A stretch of 64,000 bases of DNA, from contig NZ_JACWMW010000007.1 of NCBI RefSeq assembly GCF_014773275.1, positions 1 to 64,000 of the forward strand, given 5' to 3'. Origin of the DNA: Mucilaginibacter rigui. Its GTDB lineage: Bacteria; Bacteroidota; Bacteroidia; Sphingobacteriales; Sphingobacteriaceae. The translations under genes were made by a program, and so were the position numbers. Below, piece after piece: positions 42,919 to 51,366 of the stretch. Every line of letters begins with the position of its first letter. Position 1 is the stretch's first letter. Below the pieces are notes generated by a model. That model was not told the DNA's origin, did no database searches, and saw nothing but the letters and a program-made list of their open reading frames with translations.

Positions 42919-43293
42919 TTATTTTTTCAGTTCGTCAACCGGTACAAATTTCATGGAAACCGAGTTTACGCAATGCCTGGTATTTTTTGGGGTAAGATAC
43001 TCGCCCTGAAAAACGTGCCCCAGGTGTGCGCCGCAATTGGCACAAAGTATTTCGGTGCGGCGGCCATCCGCGTCGGTTTCTCGCCTTACCGCGCCGGGTA
43101 TCTCATCATCAAAGCTTGGCCAGCCGCAGTGCGACTCAAATTTTGATTCGGATGTGTACAGCGGCGTATCGCAACGTTTACATACATAAACACCTTCGGC
43201 CTTATTGTCCAGCAGCGCGCCGGTAAACGGGCGCTCGGTTCCTTTATGCAATATGATATATTCTTCTTCGGGGGTTAATTGATTGTATGCCAT
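42919..43293 (-). CDS. msrB: peptide-methionine (R)-S-oxide reductase
   Basis: A 124-residue single-domain MsrB that repairs the R form of oxidised Met in proteins. Zinc Cys pairs are CKRC and CANC. The conserved GWPSF and GAHLGHVF are present. The catalytic residue is in RHCVNSVSMKF (RxCxN). There is no signal peptide, so it acts in the cytoplasm. No msrA is next to it. It has its own terminator; the gene upstream on the same strand is a serine hydrolase about 260 bases away. Confidence 0.95.
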   Translation of the reverse strand: MAYNQLTPEEEYIILHKGTERPFTGALLDNKAEGVYVCKRCDTPLYTSESKFESHCGWPSFDDEIPGAVRRETDADGRRTEILCANCGAHLGHVFQGEYLTPKNTRHCVNSVSMKFVPVDELKK

Positions 43294-43557
43294 TTTAATT
43301 AGTGAATTATGGAGTTTGTGAATTAGCGATTTAGATGGATATCACCTTCCTTCTATATAAATATACGACAATTTGTGGGCAGATTTTGTTTGTATGGAAG
43401 ATGTTTACACGAGGTTGACAAGCTCTAAATCCCTGTCGTGAGCAGGCTCGTGGATATAGCATAACTTCAGCTTTCAGCTGAACTATAAGCCGAAAGCTTA
43501 CCTAATGCAACCCACCAGTTACACTGTGCTAAATTCGCGGGAGTGATCAAATAGGTT
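43294..43557. other. 264-base gap with a weak hairpin
   Basis: No gene was found. At about 43467-43500 a CAGCTTTCAGCTG tract with inverse AAGCTTAC remains resembles the AGCTTTCAGC elements at 55875-55945. No promoter for msrB was recognised. Confidence 0.4.
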
Positions 43558-45075
43558 TTATTTAACAAACGTAATATGATACTCTTGTATCAGCGCAGGG
43601 TTCTCGGGTGTTAGGGTGAACCGCACTTTTATATTTCCCCTTTCGCCCTTCATCATAAAATAACCGCGCAGGTTATTTTCGGCCACTACCTCGCCTATGC
43701 CGGTTATGTTGCCTGCCCGGTTAAAAACTTCGGTTGCCTCAACTTTTAGCTTATCGGGGAAGTAATCCATAAAAAAGTTATCGGCAAAAATGCCTGTTGC
43801 CTGCGGGTTATCCCAGTTGGGCAACAGCTTTACCAGTTCATTACGCCGCCGGGTCAAGATGTTTGATGCAAGCAATGTGCGCGGCTTTACACCCGATAAT
43901 GTTAGCAATGTATCTAAAACCATATTATTTACAGCGCCTGCATTGGCGTAAGTAAGGTTGGCGAATGATACAATGCCCACGCCATAGTCGGGCATAATAT
44001 TCCATTGGCTGCCAAAGCCGGGCAAACCGCCGGTATGGCCAACATAAACCCGGTTATCACAATCCTTTGCCCAGCGCAGCCCGTAAGCATAAGCAGATAC
44101 CGTTGGACAGTGCCTGCCATTGGGCGTTTTGGCATTTGCCGTTAAATAATTTATATCCCATGGATATTGCATTTCGCGTACCGAACTACGTTTCACCGGC
44201 CCGGTTTCGACATCATCTCTTGCAGGCCAGGCGTCCATATGCACAGCCATATATTTGCTAAAATCTTCAATAGTGGTGATCAGTCCACCCATTGCACCGT
44301 AAGCGCCATCGTGCAGCATAGGTTGAAGCACCCATTTGCCATCAAGCCATCGGTAGCCAAGGGCAAGCTGTTCTTTGGGCACATTGGTGTACTCCCAATA
44401 AGTGTGCGTCATGCCCAGGGGTTTTAAAATAGTATCGGTAATATACTGCTCGTAGGTTTTGCCCGATACCTTTTTGATGATGTACCCCAATGTGGCAAAG
44501 CCCAGGTTGCTATACTCATACCCCTGCCCCGGATTGGTAGAGAACGATACGCCATTCTTATAAATGGCCAGCAGTTCATCATCACTGACGGCTAACTGGC
44601 GGTCGCCCCATGGGTTATCTTCCGGGTAGCCCGCCGCATGGGTAAGTAAGTGGCGAATGGTTACCGGCGTAGCATCCTTAGTAAGATACTTATTGTTCTT
44701 CATCTCGGGGATGTAGAGGTAAGCCGGGTCATCCAGTTTTAGCTTGCCCGCATCGCGCAGCTTTAATATAGCCATAGCGGTGAGGCTTTTGGTCATGGAG
44801 GCTATCCTAAAAGCCGACTTTGGGGTAGCCGGTGTCTTTTCTTCCAAATGGCTATAACCCAGGCCAACACTGTGCACCAGTTTACCATCAACCACAATAC
44901 CATAAGCCATACCCGGAAAATTATTGGCAAGCGCATACTTTTTATAAATGGAATCGATAACCGGGAAAGTTGCCTCAATTTTTCTGAGCCTGTCGGGATC
45001 GGTAAAGGTGGCGGGTTTGTATTGGGCGAAGGTTGTGGTGGATATAAGCAGGAAAAGGATAAGATACTTTTTCAT
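43558..45075 (-). CDS. exported serine hydrolase of the class C beta-lactamase family
   Basis: A 505-residue protein with a signal peptide ending TTTFAQ at about residue 18. It has the beta-lactamase/D-alanyl-D-alanine peptidase fold: SxxK is SMTK at 93-96, YxN is YSN in YEYSNLGFATLGYI, and HTGG stands for KTG in YVGHTGGLPGFGS. HxG types of this kind are common in esterases and peptidases with this fold (EstB-like), so it is a hydrolase of unknown substrate rather than a proven beta-lactamase. The last about 100 residues form a small beta domain typical of DUF3471-like tails. The gene is alone on the minus strand. Confidence 0.9.
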   Translation of the reverse strand: MKKYLILFLLISTTTFAQYKPATFTDPDRLRKIEATFPVIDSIYKKYALANNFPGMAYGIVVDGKLVHSVGLGYSHLEEKTPATPKSAFRIASMTKSLTAMAILKLRDAGKLKLDDPAYLYIPEMKNNKYLTKDATPVTIRHLLTHAAGYPEDNPWGDRQLAVSDDELLAIYKNGVSFSTNPGQGYEYSNLGFATLGYIIKKVSGKTYEQYITDTILKPLGMTHTYWEYTNVPKEQLALGYRWLDGKWVLQPMLHDGAYGAMGGLITTIEDFSKYMAVHMDAWPARDDVETGPVKRSSVREMQYPWDINYLTANAKTPNGRHCPTVSAYAYGLRWAKDCDNRVYVGHTGGLPGFGSQWNIMPDYGVGIVSFANLTYANAGAVNNMVLDTLLTLSGVKPRTLLASNILTRRRNELVKLLPNWDNPQATGIFADNFFMDYFPDKLKVEATEVFNRAGNITGIGEVVAENNLRGYFMMKGERGNIKVRFTLTPENPALIQEYHITFVK

Positions 45076-45146
45076 GGCGGTGGATTTTGTCTGGACCGGA
45101 ATGAAACGAATTTAAGGATTTTAAGATTGATCCACCCTTCCCCGAC

Positions 45147-45659
45147 TTACTTATCGTGGGTAAATGAACGAATTGTTTCTATATCTATATTATCACCATT
45201 AAAACTGCTTACTGTAAAAATGTTTCTGTCCGGCATGATCGTTATAAATGAAAACTCTGTTATTTTATTATCATTAGATTTTATGTAAAAATAAGATTGC
45301 CCACCATCTTTATTCCATTTAAAATAAGGCTTATATAACCGGTCTTTTTTTATCGCTGCTTCAACATTAGCAAATATTTGTTCCGAATGTTCTTTATTAC
45401 TTTTAAAGCTTAGTTTTTTATATAGTTTTATTTGCCTCATAAATTTATCGAACTTTGGATTACCCCATGTGCCTTTTTCCCTAATCTTATTCATCATTTC
45501 TTCGGTAATATCAGTACTACGATACTCCGGTTCGCTGTTGTAAGATTTAAAATATATATCTATTATGCTGCCTGATGATGCAGGTGATGGGGTATCCTGG
45601 CTAAATGATACATTGGCGGTTAAGAGTAGTATGCTTACGAATAAAATAACCTTCTTCAT
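45147..45659 (-). CDS. exported DUF4252-like protein of the sigma factor cluster
   Basis: A 170-residue protein with a signal peptide ending NVSFSQ at about residue 20. IIDIYFKSYNSEPEYRSTDITEEMMNKI, then a Lys-rich KLYKKLSFKSNKEHSEQIFANVEAAI helix, recalls DUF4252 proteins of Bacteroidota, which are often encoded beside ECF sigma/anti-sigma pairs. The match is from memory and tentative. It lies five bases after the anti-sigma gene and ends the cluster. DUF4252 proteins have no known biochemical role; a product of the regulated stress response is likely (inference). Confidence 0.65.
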   Translation of the reverse strand: MKKVILFVSILLLTANVSFSQDTPSPASSGSIIDIYFKSYNSEPEYRSTDITEEMMNKIREKGTWGNPKFDKFMRQIKLYKKLSFKSNKEHSEQIFANVEAAIKKDRLYKPYFKWNKDGGQSYFYIKSNDNKITEFSFITIMPDRNIFTVSSFNGDNIDIETIRSFTHDK

Positions 45660-45664
45660 ATTTT

Positions 45665-46090
45665 TTATTTTAATGGTTTAATATCTAACAGAATATCTTT
45701 TGACTCATTTAAGTTGTCATAACCCTGATCAAGTGCCTCTGCAACGTATATCAGGTCGGCTTCAACTTGTTTGCTAAGAACTATATCTTTTTCAGCCTGA
45801 ACGCGATTGTAATAATTTAGTCCCCATAAAAAACCTGCTGTTATTACAATAACGCTTGCAGCTATTTTAGTAAGAGTAAGTTTAAAAGCGCCGTTACTTT
45901 TGCCGCTATGTTCTATAGGCTTGGGGGCTATACTTTGCGCTTTTTCAATTACCTTAAACCAGTTGTAATTCTCTTCTAAGTTTTTATCCTGATTTGTCGC
46001 TAAATACTTCTTTATTATTTTTTCTTCCTCAAGTGTTGTTTCTGCTTTCCAATATTTTTCGAGCAGTAATACTATTTTATCTTGTTCCAT
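45665..46090 (-). CDS. anti-sigma factor-like membrane protein
   Basis: A 141-residue protein with a cytoplasmic N-terminal part (residues 1-70, including LLEKYWKAETTLEEEKIIKKYL, which fits a short anti-sigma helix), a single membrane helix (about 72-92, TKIAASVIVITAGFLWGLNYY) and a 48-residue outer tail. It overlaps the sigma gene by 14 bases, so both proteins are made together. It would hold the sigma factor at the membrane until a signal frees it. It lacks the usual zinc HxxxCxxC motif. Confidence 0.75.
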   Translation of the reverse strand: MEQDKIVLLLEKYWKAETTLEEEKIIKKYLATNQDKNLEENYNWFKVIEKAQSIAPKPIEHSGKSNGAFKLTLTKIAASVIVITAGFLWGLNYYNRVQAEKDIVLSKQVEADLIYVAEALDQGYDNLNESKDILLDIKPLK

Positions 46091-46568
46091 TCATTTTACT
46101 TTTTATATACTGCCTTCCTCTGTATAAATACACCTTAACCTGTGCTTCAGTTATATTAAGTATTTCTCCAATTTCCCTGTATTCCATTTCTTCAATCTCA
46201 CGCAAATACAAAATATCCCGCTGCATTGCCGGCAATTGACTGGTTAGACTGTAGAACTGTAGTCTTAGGTCTGCTAACCTCATGTTAATATCAGTTGCAT
46301 TCTCGAATGGATGGTCGCTAATTTCATCAAGTTGCAGATGTGGTTGTTTGCTTTTCTTAACATTATTCAAAAAAGCATTCCGTTGCATCCGCATAGCATA
46401 GGCTTCAAAATTCTTCCATTCGGACCATTCGCTTCTCAGTTCCCATAATTTTAACAAGGTTTCCTGGAAAAGGTCATCTGCATCATTAACATCTTTTGTT
46501 AGGGAAAGCGCAAAACGGTAAAGCTTTGGCCTGCAACTTAAAAATTGTTTATAATGCAAATTCTCCAT
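46077..46568 (-). CDS. ECF-type RNA polymerase sigma factor
   Basis: A 163-residue extracytoplasmic function sigma factor. Region 2 reads FALSLTKDVNDADDLFQETLLKLWELRSEW, with core-binding DADDLFQE. Region 4 reads LPAMQRDILYLREIEEMEYREIGEILNITEAQVKVYLYRGRQYI, the -35 helix-turn-helix. The ATG at 46568 (MENLHYKQF) is chosen over an upstream TTG at 46586. With the anti-sigma and DUF4252-like genes it forms a three-gene cluster. Target promoters are unknown. Confidence 0.92.
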   Translation of the reverse strand: MENLHYKQFLSCRPKLYRFALSLTKDVNDADDLFQETLLKLWELRSEWSEWKNFEAYAMRMQRNAFLNNVKKSKQPHLQLDEISDHPFENATDINMRLADLRLQFYSLTSQLPAMQRDILYLREIEEMEYREIGEILNITEAQVKVYLYRGRQYIKSKMNGTR

Positions 46569-46642
46569 TGGTTTTATAGGAGACAAAAATCAGCTGCTAA
46601 AAGTTACATTTATTTTAAAATAGGATTGGCCCATAACAAAAA

Positions 46643-46668
46643 ATCCCGGCCAAACGTTTGGCCGGGAT
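46643..46668 (-). terminator. rho-independent terminator after the lipoprotein gene
   Basis: A perfect 26-base palindrome ATCCCGGCCAAAC / GTTTGGCCGGGAT. On the minus strand it is followed by ATTTTTTGTT. The outer ATCCCGG is shared with the terminators at 42854 and 47777. Confidence 0.93.
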
Positions 46669-46688
46669 CCTTTTATAAATATTTATAA

Positions 46689-47120
46689 CTATATTTTCTT
46701 GAACTGTATTACCGTTACAGCTTTTGCATAATTGGTGCTACTACCACCCGGTTGCTCAAAAGTCCAGGTCATAGCACTTGAACCACTAAATGCAAGCTCA
46801 AAAGATTCACTGCTGACGTTTAGCATTGTCTTGTTACCAACAGTGGTAATATTGTAAGCATAATTGTCGCCCTCAGTACCCAAAAGACGAAGCGTTGTAT
46901 TATCTAATTGATACTTGCCCCCTTTGCCTTCATCCTGATCTTCAGTTTTAACAACCTTACCCGAGGCATCATAATAAGTAACGGTTGTACTTTGTATTTC
47001 CCAGGTGCCAATAATTTGCTTTTTTGTATCAGCCAGTTTATCTTCAGGGGTTTTATCTTTTTTACACCCTAAAAACAACACCGATAAACTCATAAATAAG
47101 AGAAGTAATTTTGTTTTCAT
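46689..47120 (-). CDS. lipocalin-like lipoprotein, tandem paralogue 1
   Basis: A 143-residue lipoprotein: lipobox VLFLG-Cys at residue 19, a Lys-rich linker (KKDKTPEDKLADTKK), then IIGTWEIQSTTVTYYDASGKVV, the start of a lipocalin-like beta barrel of the kind often found in Bacteroidota lipoproteins. Ends AVTVIQFKKI. It is about 70% identical, without gaps, to the gene at 47211-47642 (42 differences of 143 by hand count), so the pair is a fairly recent duplication. Function unknown. Confidence 0.8.
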   Translation of the reverse strand: MKTKLLLLFMSLSVLFLGCKKDKTPEDKLADTKKQIIGTWEIQSTTVTYYDASGKVVKTEDQDEGKGGKYQLDNTTLRLLGTEGDNYAYNITTVGNKTMLNVSSESFELAFSGSSAMTWTFEQPGGSSTNYAKAVTVIQFKKI

Positions 47121-47210
47121 GATTAGTTTGTTTTAGCTGATCGTAGTTTTATGATTAAAGCATTGAGTATGTAAAACCGGTTAAATATTAAAACAGGTTT
47201 TAATATTGCT

Positions 47211-47642
47211 TTATTTTTTGGTAAGCTGTATAACGGTTATAGCTTTTGCATAACTGAGGTTACCACCACCCTGCTCCTCCGAGGTCCAGGTCATAGTAAC
47301 CGAGTTGCTAAAGGCAAGCTTAACAGTGTTATTTCTAATGTTTAGCATTATATCATTACCAACATTGGTAATATTGTACGCATAACTGTCGCCTTCAGAG
47401 CCCAAAAGACTAATCATTGTGCCATCCAATTGATATTTGTACCCTTTGTTGTATTCCTGATTTTCGGTGTTGATAACCTTACCCGAGGCATCATAATAAG
47501 TAACGGTTGTACTTTGTATTTCCCAGGTACCAATAATTTGTTTTTTGGAATCGGCCAGTTTATCTTCAGGTGCTTTATCTTTTTTACACCCTACAAATAA
47601 TACCGATAAACCCATAAATAAGATAAGTAATTTTGTTTTCAT
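47211..47642 (-). CDS. lipocalin-like lipoprotein, tandem paralogue 2
   Basis: A 143-residue lipoprotein with lipobox VLFVG-Cys at residue 19. It has the same lipocalin-like barrel plan as the paralogue downstream at 46689-47120, with a changed middle (NTENQEYNKGYKY) and late strands. Part of the two genes is almost identical in DNA (around 46963-47015 and 47484-47536), which fits recent duplication or gene conversion. The first of the two in the direction of transcription. Function unknown. Confidence 0.8.
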   Translation of the reverse strand: MKTKLLILFMGLSVLFVGCKKDKAPEDKLADSKKQIIGTWEIQSTTVTYYDASGKVINTENQEYNKGYKYQLDGTMISLLGSEGDSYAYNITNVGNDIMLNIRNNTVKLAFSNSVTMTWTSEEQGGGNLSYAKAITVIQLTKK

Positions 47643-47776
47643 GCTTAATTTATTTTCCTTTCACAACATAATTACTCCTAAAATGTTTATACATATAATA
47701 AAAAGAAAATATAAAACATTCAAAGAAACCTTGCTACTATAGTACCCTGTAAAAATGGCATCCTGCAGAAACGAAA

Positions 47777-47806
47777 AAATCCCGGCCGAATATTCGACCG
47801 GGATTT
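47777..47806 (-). terminator. rho-independent terminator after sucD
   Basis: AAATCCCGG plus CGAAT pair with ATTCG plus CCGGGATTT, with one mismatch between the two blocks. On the minus strand it is followed by TTTTTTCG. It stops transcription about 35 bases after sucD. Confidence 0.9.
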
Positions 47807-47841
47807 CCCTATATCTTGAATCTTGATTTTACCTCTTGATT

Positions 47842-48720
47842 CTATTTCAATTTAGCTAATTCTTCAGCCATAGCAGCGCCAATCTCAGCTGGCGATTCTA
47901 CCACACGGATGCCACACTCAGCCATGATCTTCATTTTCGCAGCAGCAGTATCATCGGCACCGCCAACAATTGCACCTGCGTGGCCCATACGGCGGCCCGG
48001 AGGCGCGGTTTGGCCCGCAATGAAACCAACAACCGGTTTTGTACCAAATTCTTTGACCCAACGTGCGGCATCAGCTTCCATACCACCACCAATTTCACCT
48101 ATCATGATGATACCGTGTGTGTCTGGGTCGTTCATTAATAATTCAACAGCTTCTTTGGTAGGGGTACCAATAATTGGGTCGCCACCAATACCAATAGCGG
48201 TAGTGATACCTAAACCGGCTTTAACAACCTGGTCAACCGCCTCGTAAGTAAGCGTACCCGATTTTGAAACCACACCAACATTACCTTTTTTGAAAATAAA
48301 GCCCGGCATAATGCCAATTTTGCTTTCATCCGCAGTAATAATACCGGGGCAGTTAGGGCCAATAAGGCGGCTATCTTTATCGGTTAAATATTCTTTTACC
48401 TGTATCATATCCTTTGTAGGGATACCTTCGGTAATACATACAATAACTTTAATACCGGCTTCGGCAGCTTCCATAATGGCATCGGCACCAAAAGCAGGAG
48501 GTACAAAAATAATAGATACATCGGCACCGGTTTGGTCAACCGCGTCTTTAACGGTATTAAAAACAGGCCTGTCTAAATGGCTTTGGCCACCTTTACCCGG
48601 TGTAACACCACCAACAAGTTGGGTACCGTACGCAATCATTTGCTCTGCATGATAAGTACCTTCTTTACCGGTAAAACCTTGTACTATAACTTTAGAATTT
48701 TTATTTACGAGAACGCTCAT
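47842..48720 (-). CDS. sucD: succinyl-CoA synthetase, alpha subunit
   Basis: A 292-residue subunit of the citric acid cycle enzyme that makes succinate and ATP or GTP from succinyl-CoA. The CoA-binding start is NKNSKVIVQGFTGKEGTYHA. The phosphorylated His lies in MGHAGAIVGG. The GxGxxGxP-like GIGGDPIIGT and the ligase signature are normal. The beta subunit sucC is not next to it, as is usual in Bacteroidota. The gene has its own terminator. Confidence 0.96.
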   Translation of the reverse strand: MSVLVNKNSKVIVQGFTGKEGTYHAEQMIAYGTQLVGGVTPGKGGQSHLDRPVFNTVKDAVDQTGADVSIIFVPPAFGADAIMEAAEAGIKVIVCITEGIPTKDMIQVKEYLTDKDSRLIGPNCPGIITADESKIGIMPGFIFKKGNVGVVSKSGTLTYEAVDQVVKAGLGITTAIGIGGDPIIGTPTKEAVELLMNDPDTHGIIMIGEIGGGMEADAARWVKEFGTKPVVGFIAGQTAPPGRRMGHAGAIVGGADDTAAAKMKIMAECGIRVVESPAEIGAAMAEELAKLK

Positions 48721-49037
48721 CGGCTTTTTAGTTTTTGTATGGCAAAGCTAAAAAAAAAATCGCCCCCTAACTGCTTAATGGGTTAATTTTTCAAAAATTA
48801 CATTTTATGGATGATATGATTTGTTTAACCACAGAATGCACTGAGGTTTTCACAGAGAGGCACAGAGGATTATTACCACAAAAGCGCAAAGGCCTGTAAA
48901 CTGTTTATTCAAAAAACTTTGTGTTCTCTGTGTTTTCCCTCTGTGCACTCTGTGGTAAAAAAACAACTATTAGCCACTGTTAAAATGTGTTAAACGGCAT
49001 CTGCCATAACATTGCAGTTACTATTTTTATATAACAT
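48721..49037. repeat. 317-base gap with an inverted repeat
   Basis: No gene was found. From about 48824 to 48960, a left arm (AACCACAGAATGCACTGAGG, then CACAGAG and CACAGAGG) and an inverse right arm (CTCTGTG, then CCTCTGTGCACTCTGTGGT) form a long imperfect hairpin. Similar ACCACAGAG-type repeats are spread through many bacterial genomes. The region 48743-48750 holds the sucD promoter. Confidence 0.65.
48743..48750 (-). promoter_or_regulatory. -7 promoter element TAGCTTTG for sucD
   Basis: On the minus strand TAGCTTTG fits TAnnTTTG and lies 22 bases before the sucD ATG, giving a leader of about 18 bases. A -33 TTG at ideal spacing was not seen. Confidence 0.5.
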
Positions 49038-49805
49038 ATGAAATACCTGTTACTGATACTATTAACACTATGCTGCATTAATGCAAGCGCACAACTTGTT
49101 ACCGGTATTGTTGTTGATAAAAACACCCGCAAGCCTGTTGAGTATATTCTTGTATCGGCATCAACCACCAACACCATGACCAGCGAGCTTGGTAGCTTTA
49201 CACTTAAAATAACCAGGGTTACCGATACCCTCCGCATAAAAACTTTGGGTTATAAACCCTATACCCGATTGATAAGCCCATGGAGTGGCCGCCTGAAAAT
49301 GATAGAGCTTGAGCCGCAACCTATTAAGCTAAACGAAGTAGCCATTTTAGCAAAAAGAAACTACCTGCGCGATTCTGTAAACAACCGTAAACAGTTTGCC
49401 AAAGAGTTTGCTTTTAAAGGTCCGAAGCTTCCCGATATTATGCGCCCCACGGCCACCAATGTACCATTTGCATGGGTTTCTGTTGATGTGTTATCGCTAT
49501 TCAGGCTTATGGGCAAAAAGAAAAGTCCGCAATACCGGTTACAGCAAACCATGCTGCGTTACGAGCGCGAAGACCATACCAACCAACGTTTTACACGTAA
49601 ACTGGTAGCGGGAGTTACCGGACTGCAGGGCGATACACTAAACGATTTTATGAACGAATACCGCCCCACCCCCGCCCAGATTGACGTTATGACCGATTAC
49701 AACCTGGTATTTTTTATTAAGGACAGTTTTAGAAAATTCAAAGAAAACCCCGCCAGGGCAAAGCCAACCAAGCCCAATTTTAAAATGGATACTACATTAA
49801 ATTGA
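49038..49805 (+). CDS. exported protein with carboxypeptidase-like regulatory domain
   Basis: A 255-residue protein with a signal peptide ending INASAQ at about residue 19. Residues 20-95 form a CarboxypepD_reg-like domain: VTGIVVDKNTRKPVEYILV, then MTSELGSFTLKI and DTLRIKTLGYKPYTR. Such domains often lie at the start of TonB-dependent receptors, but here no plug or barrel follows. The rest is helical and rich in basic residues. It ends nine bases inside the convergent symporter gene. Unknown role, likely cell envelope. Confidence 0.8.
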   Translation: MKYLLLILLTLCCINASAQLVTGIVVDKNTRKPVEYILVSASTTNTMTSELGSFTLKITRVTDTLRIKTLGYKPYTRLISPWSGRLKMIELEPQPIKLNEVAILAKRNYLRDSVNNRKQFAKEFAFKGPKLPDIMRPTATNVPFAWVSVDVLSLFRLMGKKKSPQYRLQQTMLRYEREDHTNQRFTRKLVAGVTGLQGDTLNDFMNEYRPTPAQIDVMTDYNLVFFIKDSFRKFKENPARAKPTKPNFKMDTTLN

Positions 49806-51059
49806 TTGAGGACTATCCAAAAATCCCCCCTTTAGGAGGCTTGGGGCAAACTCTTTCTCGCTTTTCGCCACCACTATAGTAGCAACCCCGTTACCTATCA
49901 CATTAGTGATAGCGCGCGCCTCGCTCATAAACCTATCTACGCCCAACAATATAGCCACCCCTTCTACCGGGATAACCTTAATAGCTGCCAGGGTTGATGT
50001 AAGCACTATAAAGCCACTGCCGGTTACGCCTGCCGCCCCTTTTGAGGTGATCATAAGGATGCCAATAATAGTAAGCTGCTGCTCGATAGAAAGATCGATA
50101 TGGAACACCTGCGCCAAAAATATGGTAGACATGGATAGGTAAATGGTAGTCCCATCCAGGTTAAAGGAATATCCTGCAGGGATTACCAAACCTACTACCG
50201 ATTTTGAGCACCCAAATTTTTCCAGCTTTTCCATCATCCCAGGCAGGGCCGATTCTGATGAGGAGGTACCCAGTACGATCAGGATCTCTTCTTTAATATG
50301 TTTAAGATATTGCCACAGGCTAAATTTAAACAGGTAGCAGGTAATGTTGAGTACTACAAAAATAAACAGGAACATGGTGAGGTACACCGAGCCCATTAAC
50401 AAAGCAAGGGGTTTAAGCGTCGCCAGTCCGTAAGTGCTGATGGTATAGGCCATGCCGCCGAAAGCACCGATCGGGGCCACCTTCATCACTATCTTCATGA
50501 TGTTGAAGAACACTTTAGAGAGCTTATCGAATAGGGTAATTACCGATTGCCCTGCCTCTCCCATCCGGCTTAAGCCGAAACCAAACAGTATGGCAAAGAA
50601 TAAAATTTGAAGGATATCGCCCTCTGTAAAAGCTTTAAATACATTCCCGGGGATGATGTGTGTAATAAAATCGCCCCATTTCATTTCGGATGCTGCTTTT
50701 TGATAAGTGGCCAGTTTAGCAGCATCAACCTTAACGTGGTTATTAATAAAGTTGGCGCCAGGTTTTATAATATTAGCTACAGCTACGCCGATTATAAGCG
50801 CCAGGGTAGTAACCAGTTCAAAATACAACAGGGCTTTACCACCAACACGGCCAACCTTTTTCATGTCGCTCATGTTTGCAATACCCAGCACTATGGTAAA
50901 GAAGATAATAAAAGGTATGAGTAAGGTTATCAGTTTGATAAATATCTGGCTGATCAGTTGCGCGGTGGGCGCAAATCCTTTAAAATACAGCCCAACTACA
51001 ACGCCTAATATAATGGCGATAATGACCTGGAAGGTTAGGTTACTGATTAGGCGTTTCAT
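49797..51059 (-). CDS. dicarboxylate/amino acid:cation symporter (DAACS family)
   Basis: A 420-residue membrane symporter of the DctA/GltP family, with eight helices and two re-entrant loops. The first loop signature is GTSSSESALPGMMEKLEKFG. VIPAGYSFNLDGTTIYLSM is the characteristic helix with the NLDGT ion and substrate site, and the second loop is ITSKGAAGVTGSGFIVL. It imports acidic amino acids or C4-dicarboxylates with protons or sodium. The ATG at 51059 (MKRLISNLTFQ) is chosen; the frame extends to 51089 with no family-like residues. Its 3' end overlaps the convergent gene by nine bases. Confidence 0.95.
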   Translation of the reverse strand: MKRLISNLTFQVIIAIILGVVVGLYFKGFAPTAQLISQIFIKLITLLIPFIIFFTIVLGIANMSDMKKVGRVGGKALLYFELVTTLALIIGVAVANIIKPGANFINNHVKVDAAKLATYQKAASEMKWGDFITHIIPGNVFKAFTEGDILQILFFAILFGFGLSRMGEAGQSVITLFDKLSKVFFNIMKIVMKVAPIGAFGGMAYTISTYGLATLKPLALLMGSVYLTMFLFIFVVLNITCYLFKFSLWQYLKHIKEEILIVLGTSSSESALPGMMEKLEKFGCSKSVVGLVIPAGYSFNLDGTTIYLSMSTIFLAQVFHIDLSIEQQLTIIGILMITSKGAAGVTGSGFIVLTSTLAAIKVIPVEGVAILLGVDRFMSEARAITNVIGNGVATIVVAKSEKEFAPSLLKGGFLDSPQSI

Positions 51060-51366
51060 CCAAACAATTATACGATTATTTATAAACAACTTACGGCCGT
51101 GTTAAAAAAGCAAAATTGAAGCAAATGCGTACCTTGTATTTTACAGCAGGAAGCTCACTCAGGTTTGCTGACGATGCCATTGGCTATGATAAGATAAATA
51201 AGATGTTTAAGTAATGAGAATAAAGAACCAGTAGTTAAGACACAAGACTGAAACGATACTAACTAAAAGGACCGATAACAGAAATAATCGGGCAGACATC
51301 GAAACACAAACCATATATGTTATGGGCTTTCTTGATTCCTGACTCTAAATATCTTGGCTCTTTATC
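51060..51366. other. 307-base gene-free stretch
   Basis: No convincing gene. A 29-codon ATG frame at 51125-51214 is too short to call. Toward 51325-51360 a CTTGATTCCTGACTCT tract resembles the edges of the 11109-11497 repeat stack. No promoter was recognised for the symporter. Confidence 0.4.

Noticed and set aside
43558..45075. A true class C beta-lactamase
   Set aside because: Motif three is HTGG and the tail domain differs from AmpC; the fold is shared by many esterases and peptidases.
51125..51214. A 29-codon ATG frame (MRTLYFTAG...)
   Set aside because: Codons look partly gene-like, but it is too short, has no promoter or ribosome site, and no family resemblance.
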